Shown here: positions 18,909 through 27,356 of the stretch, one piece after another | Layout: each line of letters starts with the position of its first letter | Numbering within the stretch: the stretch's first letter is position 1 | Assembly (NCBI RefSeq): GCF_000711225.1 | Contig: NZ_JOMG01000004.1 | Coordinates: 1 to 64,000, forward strand | DNA from: Pelobacter seleniigenes DSM 18267 | Lineage (GTDB): Bacteria > Desulfobacterota > Desulfuromonadia > Desulfuromonadales > Geopsychrobacteraceae | DNA length: 64,000 nucleotides | Reading direction: 5' to 3' | Notes under the pieces: model-generated | Told to the model about the DNA's origin: nothing | Databases searched by the model: none | Seen by the model: only the letters and a program-made list of their open reading frames with translations | Program-made: the position numbers and the translations under genes

Positions 18909-21071
18909 TTAACTGCTCTGCCTTGTGCTTGCTTCGTCCCGGAGGACAGGAATCGTGACGACCCGGTTGCGGCCGTTCTCTTTTGCTTGATACAGGGCGA
19001 TATCCGCTGCTTTGATCAGTTCGTCTAAAGAACCCAGCTCCGGGCTGAGTTCGGCAACTCCCAGGCTGATGGTGACCCTGGCGCTGCGGCCGTCCGGCAA
19101 GTTAACCAAGCTTTCGGCAATTTTCTGGCGCAAGCGCTCGGCCAGTTGCAGGCCCCCCTGGAGCCCTGTCTGCGGCAGCACGATGGTAAATTCTTCACCA
19201 CCTATCCGGCCGATGATATCGACTTCCCGCAGGACAGCGGTCGCCTCTCGCGCCAAAGCCTTGAGAATCTCGTCGCCGCCGTCATGACCGAAGGTGTCAT
19301 TGATGGTTTTGAATCTGTCCGCATCGAACATGATCAGAGTCATTGGGTTGCGATAGCGGCTGGCACGCTGAAATTCCTGCTCTGCCAATTCCATGAAACG
19401 GCGTCGGTTGAGCAGGCCGGTGAGTTCGTCCGTTGTCGCCAGCCATTGCAGATTTTCCTCCGTGGCCTTGCGTTCGGTCGCGTCCCGCAGACTGCCGTGA
19501 GCATAATATCTATTGTCCAAGGAAAACGCGGCCACCGAAAGATCGACGGGAAAACAGCTGCCGTCTTTCCGTAAGGCTGTCACTTCCCGGACATGGTTGA
19601 TGACCGGACCGCGACCGGAGTTGATGAATTTGGACAGGCCCTCCTGAGCTTCCTTCCGGTATTGCTCGGGTACGATTAGATCGTGCAGCTTTTGCTGCAG
19701 AGCCTCCTGCTTACTCCAGCCGAACATTTTTTCTGCAGCCGGACTCCAGAATATAATCCGGTCTTCAGAATCGATGGTGATCAGCGCATCCAGCGAAGCT
19801 TCAGCCATGGCCCGGTTCATTTCTTCGCTGGCGCGCAGGGCGAGTTCGGCCAATTTTTGTTCGGTGATATCCAGGATGGTTCCGGTTATATGGAGCGGCT
19901 TGCCAGTATCGTCAAATTCTACCTGACCCCGTGCCTGGACATAACGCCGCGAACCGTCCGGTTGAATAATCCGATGATCCAGCTCATAGCTTTCGCCGGT
20001 TGTCCTGGCTTGTTCCAAAAAGGCTTCAAACTTGGGCATGTCATCCGGATGGATCTGCTCGTGGATTTTGTTAAGATTAGGCTGAAAAGAGCTGGGCGAT
20101 ACTCCGAAAATCCGATAACTTTCCTCCGACCACCAAGTGGAATTGTCTTTGAGATCAATCTTCCAACTGCCCAGGTGGGCGATCGCTTGAGCCTCGGCCA
20201 GGCTTTTCTGGATCGTTTCAATCTGGTGGTTATTCTGGGTCGATCTAAACATGCCGACCGCCAGGGCTCCGCCTAGCAGCAACAGCAAGCCATGAACGGT
20301 GAATGCAAAGGGCGGGGCCGTCGACGTTAACCAGCCATGTTTCGGTAATCCGGCTAGCTGCCAGGATCCTCCGGGGAAGGTGACATCCATCAGGACCGCT
20401 TCTCGTTCTGGAGAGAAGAGGTCGCTGCTGCCCAGGAAAACAGCACCGTCGGCGCCAAAACCATCTACCCCGCGCAAGGCGATGGCCAGATGGGAGTCGT
20501 TCAGGCCGGATTCGGCAAACAGTTTATCCATGTCGATCACCGCGGAGATGATTCCCAAGACCCTTTCTGCACCCTGCTGCTCGACCGTCACTGGAGCTCT
20601 GCCGATGAGCCCGGTTCCTCCCTGAACCAGCTTAAGCGGACCGGTAGCAAGCAATTGTCCGGTTTCCGCCACCCGGCGGACCTGGTCCCATTGCCCTGGC
20701 AGCAAACGATAATCCAGACCGAGAATGGGTTGGTTGGCGGTCAGGGGAGAGACGAACTTGATTTTAAAATCCTCTGCAAATGCCAGGTTTTTGAGTAAAG
20801 GATTGTGGTGCAAAAGACTGTGGGCGTAGCGATCAAAGCCGGCCTGGGTCAGCCCGGGGGTCAGGGCGATATAGTTGGCCGTCCCCTTCAACAACAGCAG
20901 GCTGCCGGTCATGCGGGTTTCCAATCGTGCCCTGACCTCGGCAAGGTGCAAGGATACGGCAACAATCCGGTTGTTTTTGTACTGTAGGAAGAGCTGATAC
21001 TGCAGAAAGATGTCCAGCAGCAGTAGACCGGCCGTTAACAGGACAAGTTTTTTCAGAAATTGTTTTTTCAT
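18909..21071 (-). CDS. Membrane diguanylate cyclase with CHASE-type sensor, two PAS domains and GGDEF
   Basis: 720 residues from the ATG at 21071 (MKKQFLKK); an upstream 37-codon extension is not membrane-protein-like. TM1 lies near residues 9-25, then a periplasmic CHASE-type domain (about 30-250) and TM2 (about 265-285). PAS domains start near IAHLGSWKIDLKDNSTWW and ALITIDSEDRIIFWSPAAEK. The GGDEF domain has an active GGEEF signature (IGRIGGEEFTIVLP). It should make c-di-GMP in response to an extracellular signal and has no EAL domain. It lies next to the ArsR gene on the same strand, but nothing else ties the two together. Confidence 0.9.
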   Translation of the reverse strand: MKKQFLKKLVLLTAGLLLLDIFLQYQLFLQYKNNRIVAVSLHLAEVRARLETRMTGSLLLLKGTANYIALTPGLTQAGFDRYAHSLLHHNPLLKNLAFAEDFKIKFVSPLTANQPILGLDYRLLPGQWDQVRRVAETGQLLATGPLKLVQGGTGLIGRAPVTVEQQGAERVLGIISAVIDMDKLFAESGLNDSHLAIALRGVDGFGADGAVFLGSSDLFSPEREAVLMDVTFPGGSWQLAGLPKHGWLTSTAPPFAFTVHGLLLLLGGALAVGMFRSTQNNHQIETIQKSLAEAQAIAHLGSWKIDLKDNSTWWSEESYRIFGVSPSSFQPNLNKIHEQIHPDDMPKFEAFLEQARTTGESYELDHRIIQPDGSRRYVQARGQVEFDDTGKPLHITGTILDITEQKLAELALRASEEMNRAMAEASLDALITIDSEDRIIFWSPAAEKMFGWSKQEALQQKLHDLIVPEQYRKEAQEGLSKFINSGRGPVINHVREVTALRKDGSCFPVDLSVAAFSLDNRYYAHGSLRDATERKATEENLQWLATTDELTGLLNRRRFMELAEQEFQRASRYRNPMTLIMFDADRFKTINDTFGHDGGDEILKALAREATAVLREVDIIGRIGGEEFTIVLPQTGLQGGLQLAERLRQKIAESLVNLPDGRSARVTISLGVAELSPELGSLDELIKAADIALYQAKENGRNRVVTIPVLRDEASTRQSS

Positions 21072-21412
21072 GGTCCTGCTTGTGGAAAAGGCCTCTTGCA
21101 AGGTCCGGATTATGCTTGAGCAACACAGCTTGCTGAGTCTATTGCTGCGTCTGGCATGTCCCGGGCGGGACATTTGTAACAAGATGTTGACGGTTGGCAG
21201 TCTAACTCAAGAACAGAGCGGCTGTCCATTAAGAAGGATGATGATCAGAGCCAACATCTGCCGGGCGGGAAATGTCGGTTGCCGACTTGTCCGTAGCCAA
21301 CGGATAGCTCTATCCTGAAGGTAAGCGAGGCGTCTGGCGAAGACTTATCCTGCCGGTCAGCATTGATACCGGACCGGTTGAACTATCGCCTCAGCTGACA
21401 ATGGAGGATTTT
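21072..21412. other. Divergent intergenic region before the selenoprotein gene
   Basis: About 340 bp between the divergent GGDEF gene and the selenoprotein gene. It presumably holds both promoters. No RNA gene, repeat or clear sigma-factor consensus was recognised. Confidence 0.5.
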
Positions 21413-22057
21413 ATGCTCAAGGACAAACTGACGGAACTGAAGGTGGCCGCAGCGGCAAAGATCCCTCCTGCCGTCATGCAGGTCATGCAGCAGTCAAGAT
21501 CCACGCTAAAAGAATCGGACATATTGAGCAAAACCATCAAGCCGGGTGACCGTATTCCCGATTTCAGCTTGGCCGATGGGCAGGGTGTTCGGGTCGATAT
21601 GGCAACATTGCGTGCCCAGGGTCCGCTGGTGATCAGTTTGTATCGAGGGATCTGGTGACCGTACTGCAATGCAGAGCTGGAGGCCCTGCAGGAGATTTTC
21701 CCGGAGCTTAAAAAGCGCGGCGCAAGCTTGATCGCCATTTCACCGATGCAAGCGAAATACTCCACCCAACTGGCCCATAAATTAGGCCTCGAATTCCCTG
21801 TGCTCAGTGACCCGGGCAGCAGCTATCTGACCAAGCTGGGAGTCATGTTTCCTGTGCCCGCGGCGCTGGTGGAAATCTATCAAGGGTTCGGCATTGATCT
21901 GGAGCGCTTTAACGGCGATCCGCGCTGGCAATTGCCGCTGCCCGGACGGATTATCGTGGATCACCTGGGCGTGGTTCGCAATGCTGATTTTTTCACCGAT
22001 CATACCGAACGGCCTGAGCCTCAGGAAACCCTGGTTTTGCTTGAGCAGCTAAGTTGA
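21413..22057 (+). CDS. Selenocysteine-containing peroxiredoxin-like (AhpC/TSA family) protein
   Basis: Translated through an in-frame TGA at 21656-21658 this is a 214-residue thioredoxin-fold peroxiredoxin-like protein: RIPDFSLADGQG, then LYRGIW-U-PYCNAELEAL, later LEFPVLSDPGSSY and PGRIIVDHLGVV. Cys-containing relatives carry WCPYC at this place, so Sec82 replaces the peroxidatic Cys and C85 is the resolving Cys of a UxxC motif. The two halves are in one frame, the homology is continuous across the TGA, and a recoding hairpin follows it. The start at 21413 has GGAGG 5 nt upstream. The expected role is reduction of peroxides or another thiol-dependent redox reaction. A prediction that stops at TGA would split it into an 81-residue stub and a fragment from 21728. 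No sel genes are in the window. Confidence 0.9.
21656..21690 (+). promoter_or_regulatory. UGA codon and bacterial SECIS-like hairpin
   Basis: UGA is at 21656-21658. Eleven nt later begins a hairpin at 21670-21690 with stem TGCAG / CTGCA, an A-C mismatch, then GC / GC closing a five-base loop UGGAG (21678-21682). The loop GG lies about 21 nt after the UGA, within the range known for bacterial SECIS elements, which have an apical loop with G residues and bind SelB. Confidence 0.75.
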
Positions 22058-22125
22058 GGCGAGCGGCCGTTCGGCGACTTCAACAGCGGCTGCGCAGCCA
22101 GGCTCACCGAACTCTGCCGCCAGCC

Positions 22126-23997
22126 CTATCTGGTCAGCCAGACTTCAACCCGGCGATTTTTTTCCCGGCCCGCTGCCGTGTCATTGGCTGCCACTGGCAT
22201 GTCGTCACAGAACCCCTGGATTGTCTCGGCACTGACGCCATGTGCTTTGAGAACCGTTGCGACTTTCTCAGCGCGGATCTGGGATAATTGACAGTTGGCT
22301 GTGCGGGAACCGATATTATCGGCGAAGCCGAACAGCTTAACCGCGCGTTGCCGGTTCTGCTGTCGACCGAGGAAGCTGACCAGACGGTCGATATCGCGCA
22401 GTCCGCGGTTGTCGATTTCCGTGCTGCCGCTGCGGAAGCGGAAGTTCAGAGACAAGCGCGCGGCGGACGCGGCGTTCTGACGGTAATTCTGTGACGCGTT
22501 TGCTGCAATTTCCGGGGTCATTTCATCAATGGTCAACTCGACAAAACCGATCTCCCGGGCAATCTTTTGCCCGGAATCGCTCAGGGCAAATTCAACGAAA
22601 GGCCTGCTCTGGGGATTGGTCGGGTTGGCGGGGATATAAAGAAACAGCCGCCGCGCCAGAGGATAGTCCTCGGTTGCCACGGTAAAGGTGGTCGGAAACA
22701 CCGCTTCGGTTCCCTGCTCGGACACCGCCACCGCTTTGGAGGGCTTGATATAGGGCAGGCCGATAAAGCCGATGGCGTTGGTGTCGGCCGCAACCTGAGC
22801 CGTCAGTTCGCGGCTGTCCTCCAGCCGTTCGGCGCTGCTCAGCAGCGACTGGTCGCGTAGCACCAGATGTTTGAAGGTATCCCAGGTTCCCGATTTTTCG
22901 TCGCGGGCAATGACCTTGATCGCTCCGGACAGACCGCTTTGGGGGATCTCCTGCCAATCCTTGATCCGCCCGGAAAAAATATCCGCGATCTGCTGTTGTG
23001 CCATGTTCTGGACGCCGTTGGCCGGGTGGACGATGACCGCAATGCCGTCCAGGGCCAGGACGTTTTCGCTGGCCGGTCCGGTCATATTGCCGAACCGTTG
23101 GAGTTGTTCAACCTCCTTCGGCTTGATGGACCGGGACGCCATCCCCACGTCGCACAGGTCCTGGTTCAGGTCCTTGAACGAGGTACTGGAACCATGGGCC
23201 TGAATTTCTATGGCCACCCGACGGCCATCCCTGAGGGTCCCTTCGATGTTCTGCTCATCCGGCTGACCCGGAACTCTGACAATATCCTTGGCCTGCATGA
23301 CCTGTTTCAGGAACTCAGTCGCCAGTGCCGGCGCCAGCTTTGCGCCAATGGTGTTGGAACCGTGCAAGCGGAGGATGGTCGTAGCCGGAGTCGACGGAAT
23401 CGCTGCCGGACTCGCCGGAGGCGGGCTGGCCTGAGCCTGATTGGCGGCAACCAGATTGGTTTTGTCGCTCTGCGTTTCGCCGAGCAGAAAGAAGAAGCCG
23501 GCTCCGAGCAGCGCGATCAGGACAAAGGCAAGCACGATGAACAGGGGCATGATATTGCGTTTTTTTTGTGGCGGTTCCGGCCCGGCGAGCGGGACAACGC
23601 TGTCTTGCGCAGCGGTGCCCATCGCGGGTGTGGTCGGTTGACCGGAATCCGCTGTGGTTTTCAGAAGGTTGTCCAGATCGGCCCGGAGAACTTCCACTTC
23701 CAGGTCAATCCGTTCCGGGTTGGCCTGGGGCCGACAGAGGACAAACAACTGCCCGAGGGGCAGGTAGTAGACGAAAAATTTCTGTTCGAGATAACGGAAC
23801 TCACAACGTCTGATTTCGCCGACCGCTGCACTGGCCGCATTACGGTTCTGGTTGAGCAGGCGGGTGGCCTTCTGCAACTGCTCCAGGCTCAGAAATTGCG
23901 GCATGTTGGCGCCGATGATGCGGCCGTCCCGGTGGCTGATAAAGGCGCCCTCGACCTCTGGCAGTTTAATGAATGAATCCAGGCAGTTCTTATTCAT
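22126..23997 (-). CDS. Roadblock-like / TM / PstS-type phosphate-binding / OmpA fusion protein
   Basis: 623 residues with an unusual order of parts. Residues 1-115 resemble a roadblock/LC7 domain (VEGAFISHRDGRIIGANMP) and should be cytoplasmic. A single TM helix spans about 150-172, followed by a Pro/Ala linker. Residues about 207-480 are a PstS-like periplasmic binding domain (LRLHGSNTIGAKLAPALATE, DVGMASRSIKP, ARDEKSGTWDTF, NAIGFIGLPYI). Residues about 505-623 are an OmpA-type peptidoglycan-binding domain (NFRFRSGSTEIDNRGLRDID ... REKNRRVEVWL). It begins 9 bp after a PATAN-roadblock gene on the same strand, with no clear ribosome-binding site, so translation may be coupled. It could connect an anchored periplasmic ligand sensor to cytoplasmic roadblock signalling; this is inference. 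Confidence 0.8.
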   Translation of the reverse strand: MNKNCLDSFIKLPEVEGAFISHRDGRIIGANMPQFLSLEQLQKATRLLNQNRNAASAAVGEIRRCEFRYLEQKFFVYYLPLGQLFVLCRPQANPERIDLEVEVLRADLDNLLKTTADSGQPTTPAMGTAAQDSVVPLAGPEPPQKKRNIMPLFIVLAFVLIALLGAGFFFLLGETQSDKTNLVAANQAQASPPPASPAAIPSTPATTILRLHGSNTIGAKLAPALATEFLKQVMQAKDIVRVPGQPDEQNIEGTLRDGRRVAIEIQAHGSSTSFKDLNQDLCDVGMASRSIKPKEVEQLQRFGNMTGPASENVLALDGIAVIVHPANGVQNMAQQQIADIFSGRIKDWQEIPQSGLSGAIKVIARDEKSGTWDTFKHLVLRDQSLLSSAERLEDSRELTAQVAADTNAIGFIGLPYIKPSKAVAVSEQGTEAVFPTTFTVATEDYPLARRLFLYIPANPTNPQSRPFVEFALSDSGQKIAREIGFVELTIDEMTPEIAANASQNYRQNAASAARLSLNFRFRSGSTEIDNRGLRDIDRLVSFLGRQQNRQRAVKLFGFADNIGSRTANCQLSQIRAEKVATVLKAHGVSAETIQGFCDDMPVAANDTAAGREKNRRVEVWLTR

Positions 23998-24006
23998 GGC
24001 AGGACG

Positions 24007-24690
24007 TTACTTTCTGGCCAGAGTTGCGCGAATGGCGCTTTCCACGGGGGGATAATCACAGTTGCCGGGAACCGCAACCACCATGGAACGTTTGGGAGAG
24101 TGAAACACCAGACAGTGCCCGGCTAGCCCACTGACTGCGGTGTAGTGGCAATGGCGGGCACCGAACAGGTTCCCCAGCTGGGTGGCGATATCACCGAAAT
24201 AATGCCCCTGTGCACTCAGTCGGGCGGCGCTGTCACTGTCATCATCAAACGGATGGCCTTGATCGTCGATTAAGACTGCAAAATTGACACCGGGGATCGG
24301 CAGAACCTTGCGGATGGTTTTGTTCATGCTGAGTGTCTTTGGGATCTCCGGACTCCGGTAGGCACCGTCTTCATCCAGGCGGCGATGGCATTCGAGCAGT
24401 AGCTGACTCATGGACATGCGGATGCTGGTCTGCAGGGTTTTCAGGTTGGGGTGGCAGGAAAAATGCCCGCCTTGCCAACTCAACATGCGGTAGATGGCGT
24501 CAATGCCGGCAATACTGTCCTGCTCGGCGTGAATGACCTCACCTTCGCGGAAGAAAATAACCCCTTTTTCCTGCTGTTGCTGGACGGACAGCCCGCCGGA
24601 AAAGCGATTCTGGCTGTGCAGCTGTAACACATCGGCCAAATGAACCTGTGGCAATTCCCCCGAAAAACCGGTCTGCAATTGTTCCATCAT
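24007..24690 (-). CDS. PATAN (DUF4388) plus roadblock-like domain protein
   Basis: 227 residues from the first of two adjacent ATGs after AAGGAG. The N-terminal half is a PATAN/DUF4388 domain (GFSGELPQVHLADVLQLHSQ, FFREGEVIHAEQD, GIDAIYRMLSWQGGHFSCHP), a signalling module common in gliding and chemosensory proteins of this group. The C-terminal half (LPIPGVNFAVLIDDQGHPF ... HYFGDIATQLGNLFGARHCH) looks like a roadblock/LC7 or MglB-type domain. Roadblock proteins normally act on small Ras-like GTPases such as MglA, but no GTPase gene is nearby. It is co-transcribed with the downstream roadblock-PstS-OmpA gene. Confidence 0.7.
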   Translation of the reverse strand: MMEQLQTGFSGELPQVHLADVLQLHSQNRFSGGLSVQQQQEKGVIFFREGEVIHAEQDSIAGIDAIYRMLSWQGGHFSCHPNLKTLQTSIRMSMSQLLLECHRRLDEDGAYRSPEIPKTLSMNKTIRKVLPIPGVNFAVLIDDQGHPFDDDSDSAARLSAQGHYFGDIATQLGNLFGARHCHYTAVSGLAGHCLVFHSPKRSMVVAVPGNCDYPPVESAIRATLARK

Positions 24691-24879
24691 CAATCTCCTT
24701 TGAAAAAACACGTCCGTGTTTAACCAGGGGATTATTAGAAAGTGATGAGGAATGAAAAAATAAATTTAAAAAAATTATTAATTTCAGGTTGATGAGCTGC
24801 TAGGAACACGCCATTGGATGTGGGTAACAGGTTGAAGTATATGAGGAAAATACAGAATTAGCTGGTTTTCATCAGAAAA

Positions 24880-25038
24880 CGGACTTTTTCGCCGTGGCGG
24901 TGTCACTCTGCGGGCTTATTTGTGTGGCGTAAAGAACTACGCCTCCGCATAAGCCATTGATGTCCTTGCCACAACGAAAAAGTGCTCGTTTCCAATCTGA
25001 AAACTTATGCGTTGGCATCCGGAGTTTCCGGATGCCAA
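24880..25038 (+). repeat. Structured dispersed repeat, copy B
   Basis: Matches copy A at 16905-17063. The stems are stronger here: ACTTTTTCG (from 24882) pairs with CGAAAAAGT (24975-24983), GGCTTAT with ATAAGCC, GGCGTA with TACGCC, and a perfect 12-bp hairpin TTGGCATCCGGA / TCCGGATGCCAA (25012-25038) with a 3-nt loop. Where A and B differ, several stem positions change on both sides (TTTTCC/GGAAAA in A, TTTTTCG/CGAAAAA in B), which supports selection on the fold. Confidence 0.75.
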
Positions 25039-25135
25039 CTCGCAGGGACAAGCAGACAAAGTGACTCTGTGATCGATCCCTGCCGATGGGTTTTGGTAGG
25101 CTATTGCACGGCCGCCTGCTAAACCCCACGGATAA

Positions 25136-25215
25136 GCGATCAAAATCAATGATGCTTTTTAGAGTTCGTTGATTTTTTGAAATGAGACATGTGCATCTAT
25201 TCTCCACCGTGTTTG
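25136..25215. repeat. Short dispersed repeat block, copy C
   Basis: Begins GCGATCAAAATCAATGATG and ends TCTCCACCGTGTTTGGA. The same two blocks occur at 28451-28533 in the same order with single mismatches. It lies between the structured repeat and the homocysteine methyltransferase stop. Confidence 0.55.
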
Positions 25216-25245
25216 GAATAAGTCTCCGGATGGACCAACCAGCTG

Positions 25246-26175
25246 TTAGCGCACCAGTTGACAGATAGCACGGATGTCTTGGGGAGAGGTCCGGCAACAA
25301 CCGCCAACAATTCTGGCTCCATCGGCCAGCCATTGTTTTGTCAGGGCCGCAAAATCGCCGTTATCGCCGGGACGCCATCGTTTTGAAAGCGGGTCGTAGT
25401 GTTCCCCGGAATTCGGATAAACGATAATCGGTTTATCCGTCACCGAGCTGATTTCCTTGATCAGCGTCGTTACATGGCGCGGTGCGGTGCAGTTGATGCC
25501 GATGGCGGCGACTTGGTCAAAATCATTGAGCCAGGCGGCGCAATCGCTGATTTTGTCGCCATTGCAGGTTTGTTGGCCGTCTTTAGCCGTGAAGCTGATC
25601 CAGGCCGAAATACCGGGGTTTTCCGCCAACAGCCGGACCAGTGCCCGGGCCTCACTGAAGCAGGGCAGGGTTTCGCAGGCCAGCAGATCCGGTTCCGCTG
25701 CGACCAGGGTCTGCAGTCTGCGGCGGTGAAAATCCATCAGTTGCTCTTCTGAAAGCGAATAATTGCCACGGTATTCCGAACCGTCGGCCAGAAATGCGCC
25801 GTAGGGGCCGACCGAAGCCGCGACCAGCGGGCGCGGACGGTTACTGCCCGCACTGTGTTGCATCCAGAACCGGTCCCGCACCTGACGAGCGATGGTGATG
25901 GAACGGGTCATCAGGGCTGCCGCTTCGGCCTCGCTCAGCCCCCGGGCGGCAAACCCCTCAAAAGTCGCCTGGTAACTGGCGGTAATGACACAGTCGGCCC
26001 CTGCAACCAGGTAGTCCTCATGAACAGCTGCAATCAGCTCCGGATTCTCCAGCAAAACTTTGGCGGACCAAAGCGGATCGTTCAGGTTACAACCACGTTT
26101 TTCCAGTTCCGTGGCAAAGGCTCCATCCAGAATCATGGTCGGAAATCGGCTCAATATCGATGCAATCGGGTTCAT
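25246..26175 (-). CDS. mmuM: Homocysteine S-methyltransferase family protein
   Basis: 309 residues, the length of stand-alone enzymes such as MmuM that transfer a methyl group from S-methylmethionine (or another donor) to homocysteine to give methionine. N-terminal LDGAFATELEKRGCN and the zinc-site pieces are present: GINCTAPRH with one Cys and VGGCCRTSP with the other two near the C-terminus. AGGAG precedes the ATG. A SAM-dependent methyltransferase gene lies 56 bp upstream on the same strand, so both may be part of methyl-group metabolism. The exact methyl donor cannot be read from sequence. Confidence 0.9.
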   Translation of the reverse strand: MNPIASILSRFPTMILDGAFATELEKRGCNLNDPLWSAKVLLENPELIAAVHEDYLVAGADCVITASYQATFEGFAARGLSEAEAAALMTRSITIARQVRDRFWMQHSAGSNRPRPLVAASVGPYGAFLADGSEYRGNYSLSEEQLMDFHRRRLQTLVAAEPDLLACETLPCFSEARALVRLLAENPGISAWISFTAKDGQQTCNGDKISDCAAWLNDFDQVAAIGINCTAPRHVTTLIKEISSVTDKPIIVYPNSGEHYDPLSKRWRPGDNGDFAALTKQWLADGARIVGGCCRTSPQDIRAICQLVR

Positions 26176-26231
26176 TTTTTACTCCTGTTGTGGTGGCCAG
26201 GGGGGATCAACGGCTTGGTTATAGCCGATTT

Positions 26232-26924
26232 TCAGCGTGGCGGGGGAACTTTTTCAGCATCTGGTTTCAGGGCCGAATAAAGTGTCACGGTTCCAAACAG
26301 GGTGCTGAAGGTCTCTGTTATGGTGATTTTGTCAAAGCCGGCCAGGCTGAATATGTCCGGTAGGCGGCCGGCAATATTGTCTTTGGTGGAAGCAAAGCCA
26401 TCGACCAACTGGACGGGGAGAAACAGGGCTCGCATGAGCAGGTTGGCGGCTTTGCCCCAGTCGAGCACGAGCAGGCGCCCGCCTGGTTGCAGAACCCGGA
26501 AAATTTCTTTGCTGGTGGCTTCCTTTTGGGGGCGGTCCAGGTGGTGAAAGAAAAGACTGGAAAAAACCTGCTCAAAACTGCCGGTTCGATAGGGCAGTTG
26601 GTCGGACGTGCCCTGTTGATAGGCGATTTCGGCCCGAGCTCCCAGGGCTTTGGCCTTGGCCTTGGCCTTGGCCAGCATCTTCTGATCGGCATCAAGACCG
26701 TATACCGCCAGATCCGGGCAGGCCTGTTGGCTCCAGAGTGCCAGGGTCCCGGTACCGCACCCGATGTCCAGAACTTTTTGCCCTCCTTGAAAATCCGCCT
26801 GGCGGATCAAGGCTCGTTTGATGGTCTGCTCCCGCACCGTGAACTGGGCAATCAGATCGTAAAATGGAGTCAGCCAATGGTAACCGAGTGCCGGAATAAA
26901 TTGAGGGTTCTGCTTGCCGGTCAT
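26232..26924 (-). CDS. Class I SAM-dependent methyltransferase
   Basis: 230 residues with a UbiE/COQ5-like Rossmann methyltransferase fold: motif I VLDIGCGTGTLALW, an acidic end of strand 2 (YGLDADQKML), motif III around LQPGGRLLVLDWG. GGGAGG lies before the ATG. The substrate is unknown. The segment after motif II encodes alternating Lys-Ala from a GGCCTT tandem repeat (26651-26675), which could vary in length between strains. Confidence 0.85.
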   Translation of the reverse strand: MTGKQNPQFIPALGYHWLTPFYDLIAQFTVREQTIKRALIRQADFQGGQKVLDIGCGTGTLALWSQQACPDLAVYGLDADQKMLAKAKAKAKALGARAEIAYQQGTSDQLPYRTGSFEQVFSSLFFHHLDRPQKEATSKEIFRVLQPGGRLLVLDWGKAANLLMRALFLPVQLVDGFASTKDNIAGRLPDIFSLAGFDKITITETFSTLFGTVTLYSALKPDAEKVPPPR

Positions 26925-27356
26925 CGCATCCTCCCGTTTGGATGGTTGTTTTCAGGGCCTGGGCGCAAGATCTTGGGCCAGAACAATACCGAATGACCGG
27001 CTCCTGTTCCGTTGGTATGGAGGGCAGGGCCACCGCGGATAAGTTTGATACTGCTAAAGGCCTGAAAGATCCATGAGTAAGAATATGTTTATTAATAGAA
27101 ACTCTTTTCTTCTTGAATTATGAGGTTATTCTATCTATTTTATTTTTTGCTTCAACCGCATGAAAAACCTGTTACATCGGAATGGATTGAAATCTAACAG
27201 TCGATCAGAACCTGTCGTCCCATGCCTTGGAACTGTCCGCCTGAAAAAGCCTAAAACTCAAAAGGAGAACCTCAACTGAACAAAAGTATAACCAGAGGCA
27301 TTTATTAAATAAACCATAGCCCTGATATCCCGGAGCTTAACGCAAAGGAAAGTTCA
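26925..27356. other. Intergenic region before the TRAP binding protein gene
   Basis: About 430 bp between divergent genes, with an AT-rich part at 27060-27150. It should contain promoters for both neighbours. No open frame, hairpin or riboswitch was recognised. Confidence 0.5.

Larger units (their letters stand above)
24691..25245. other. Repeat-bearing intergenic region
   Basis: 555 bp between two minus-strand genes. It contains an AT-rich stretch (24730-24790), a second copy of the structured dispersed repeat (24880-25038), and a block (25136-25215) shared with 28451-28533. A 153-codon minus-strand frame (24872-25333) reads through the repeats and into the next gene; it is not supported as a protein. 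Confidence 0.65.

Noticed and set aside
21728-22057. Separate 110-residue thioredoxin-like gene
   Set aside because: It is the C-terminal half of the selenoprotein, in the same frame after the UGA.
22867-23976. 369-codon plus-strand frame opposite the roadblock-PstS-OmpA gene
   Set aside because: Antisense shadow; the minus-strand protein has recognisable domains throughout.
24872-25333. 153-codon minus-strand frame over the structured repeat
   Set aside because: Runs through the palindromic repeat and into mmuM; the shared sequence with 16905-17063 is better explained by stem structure than by coding.
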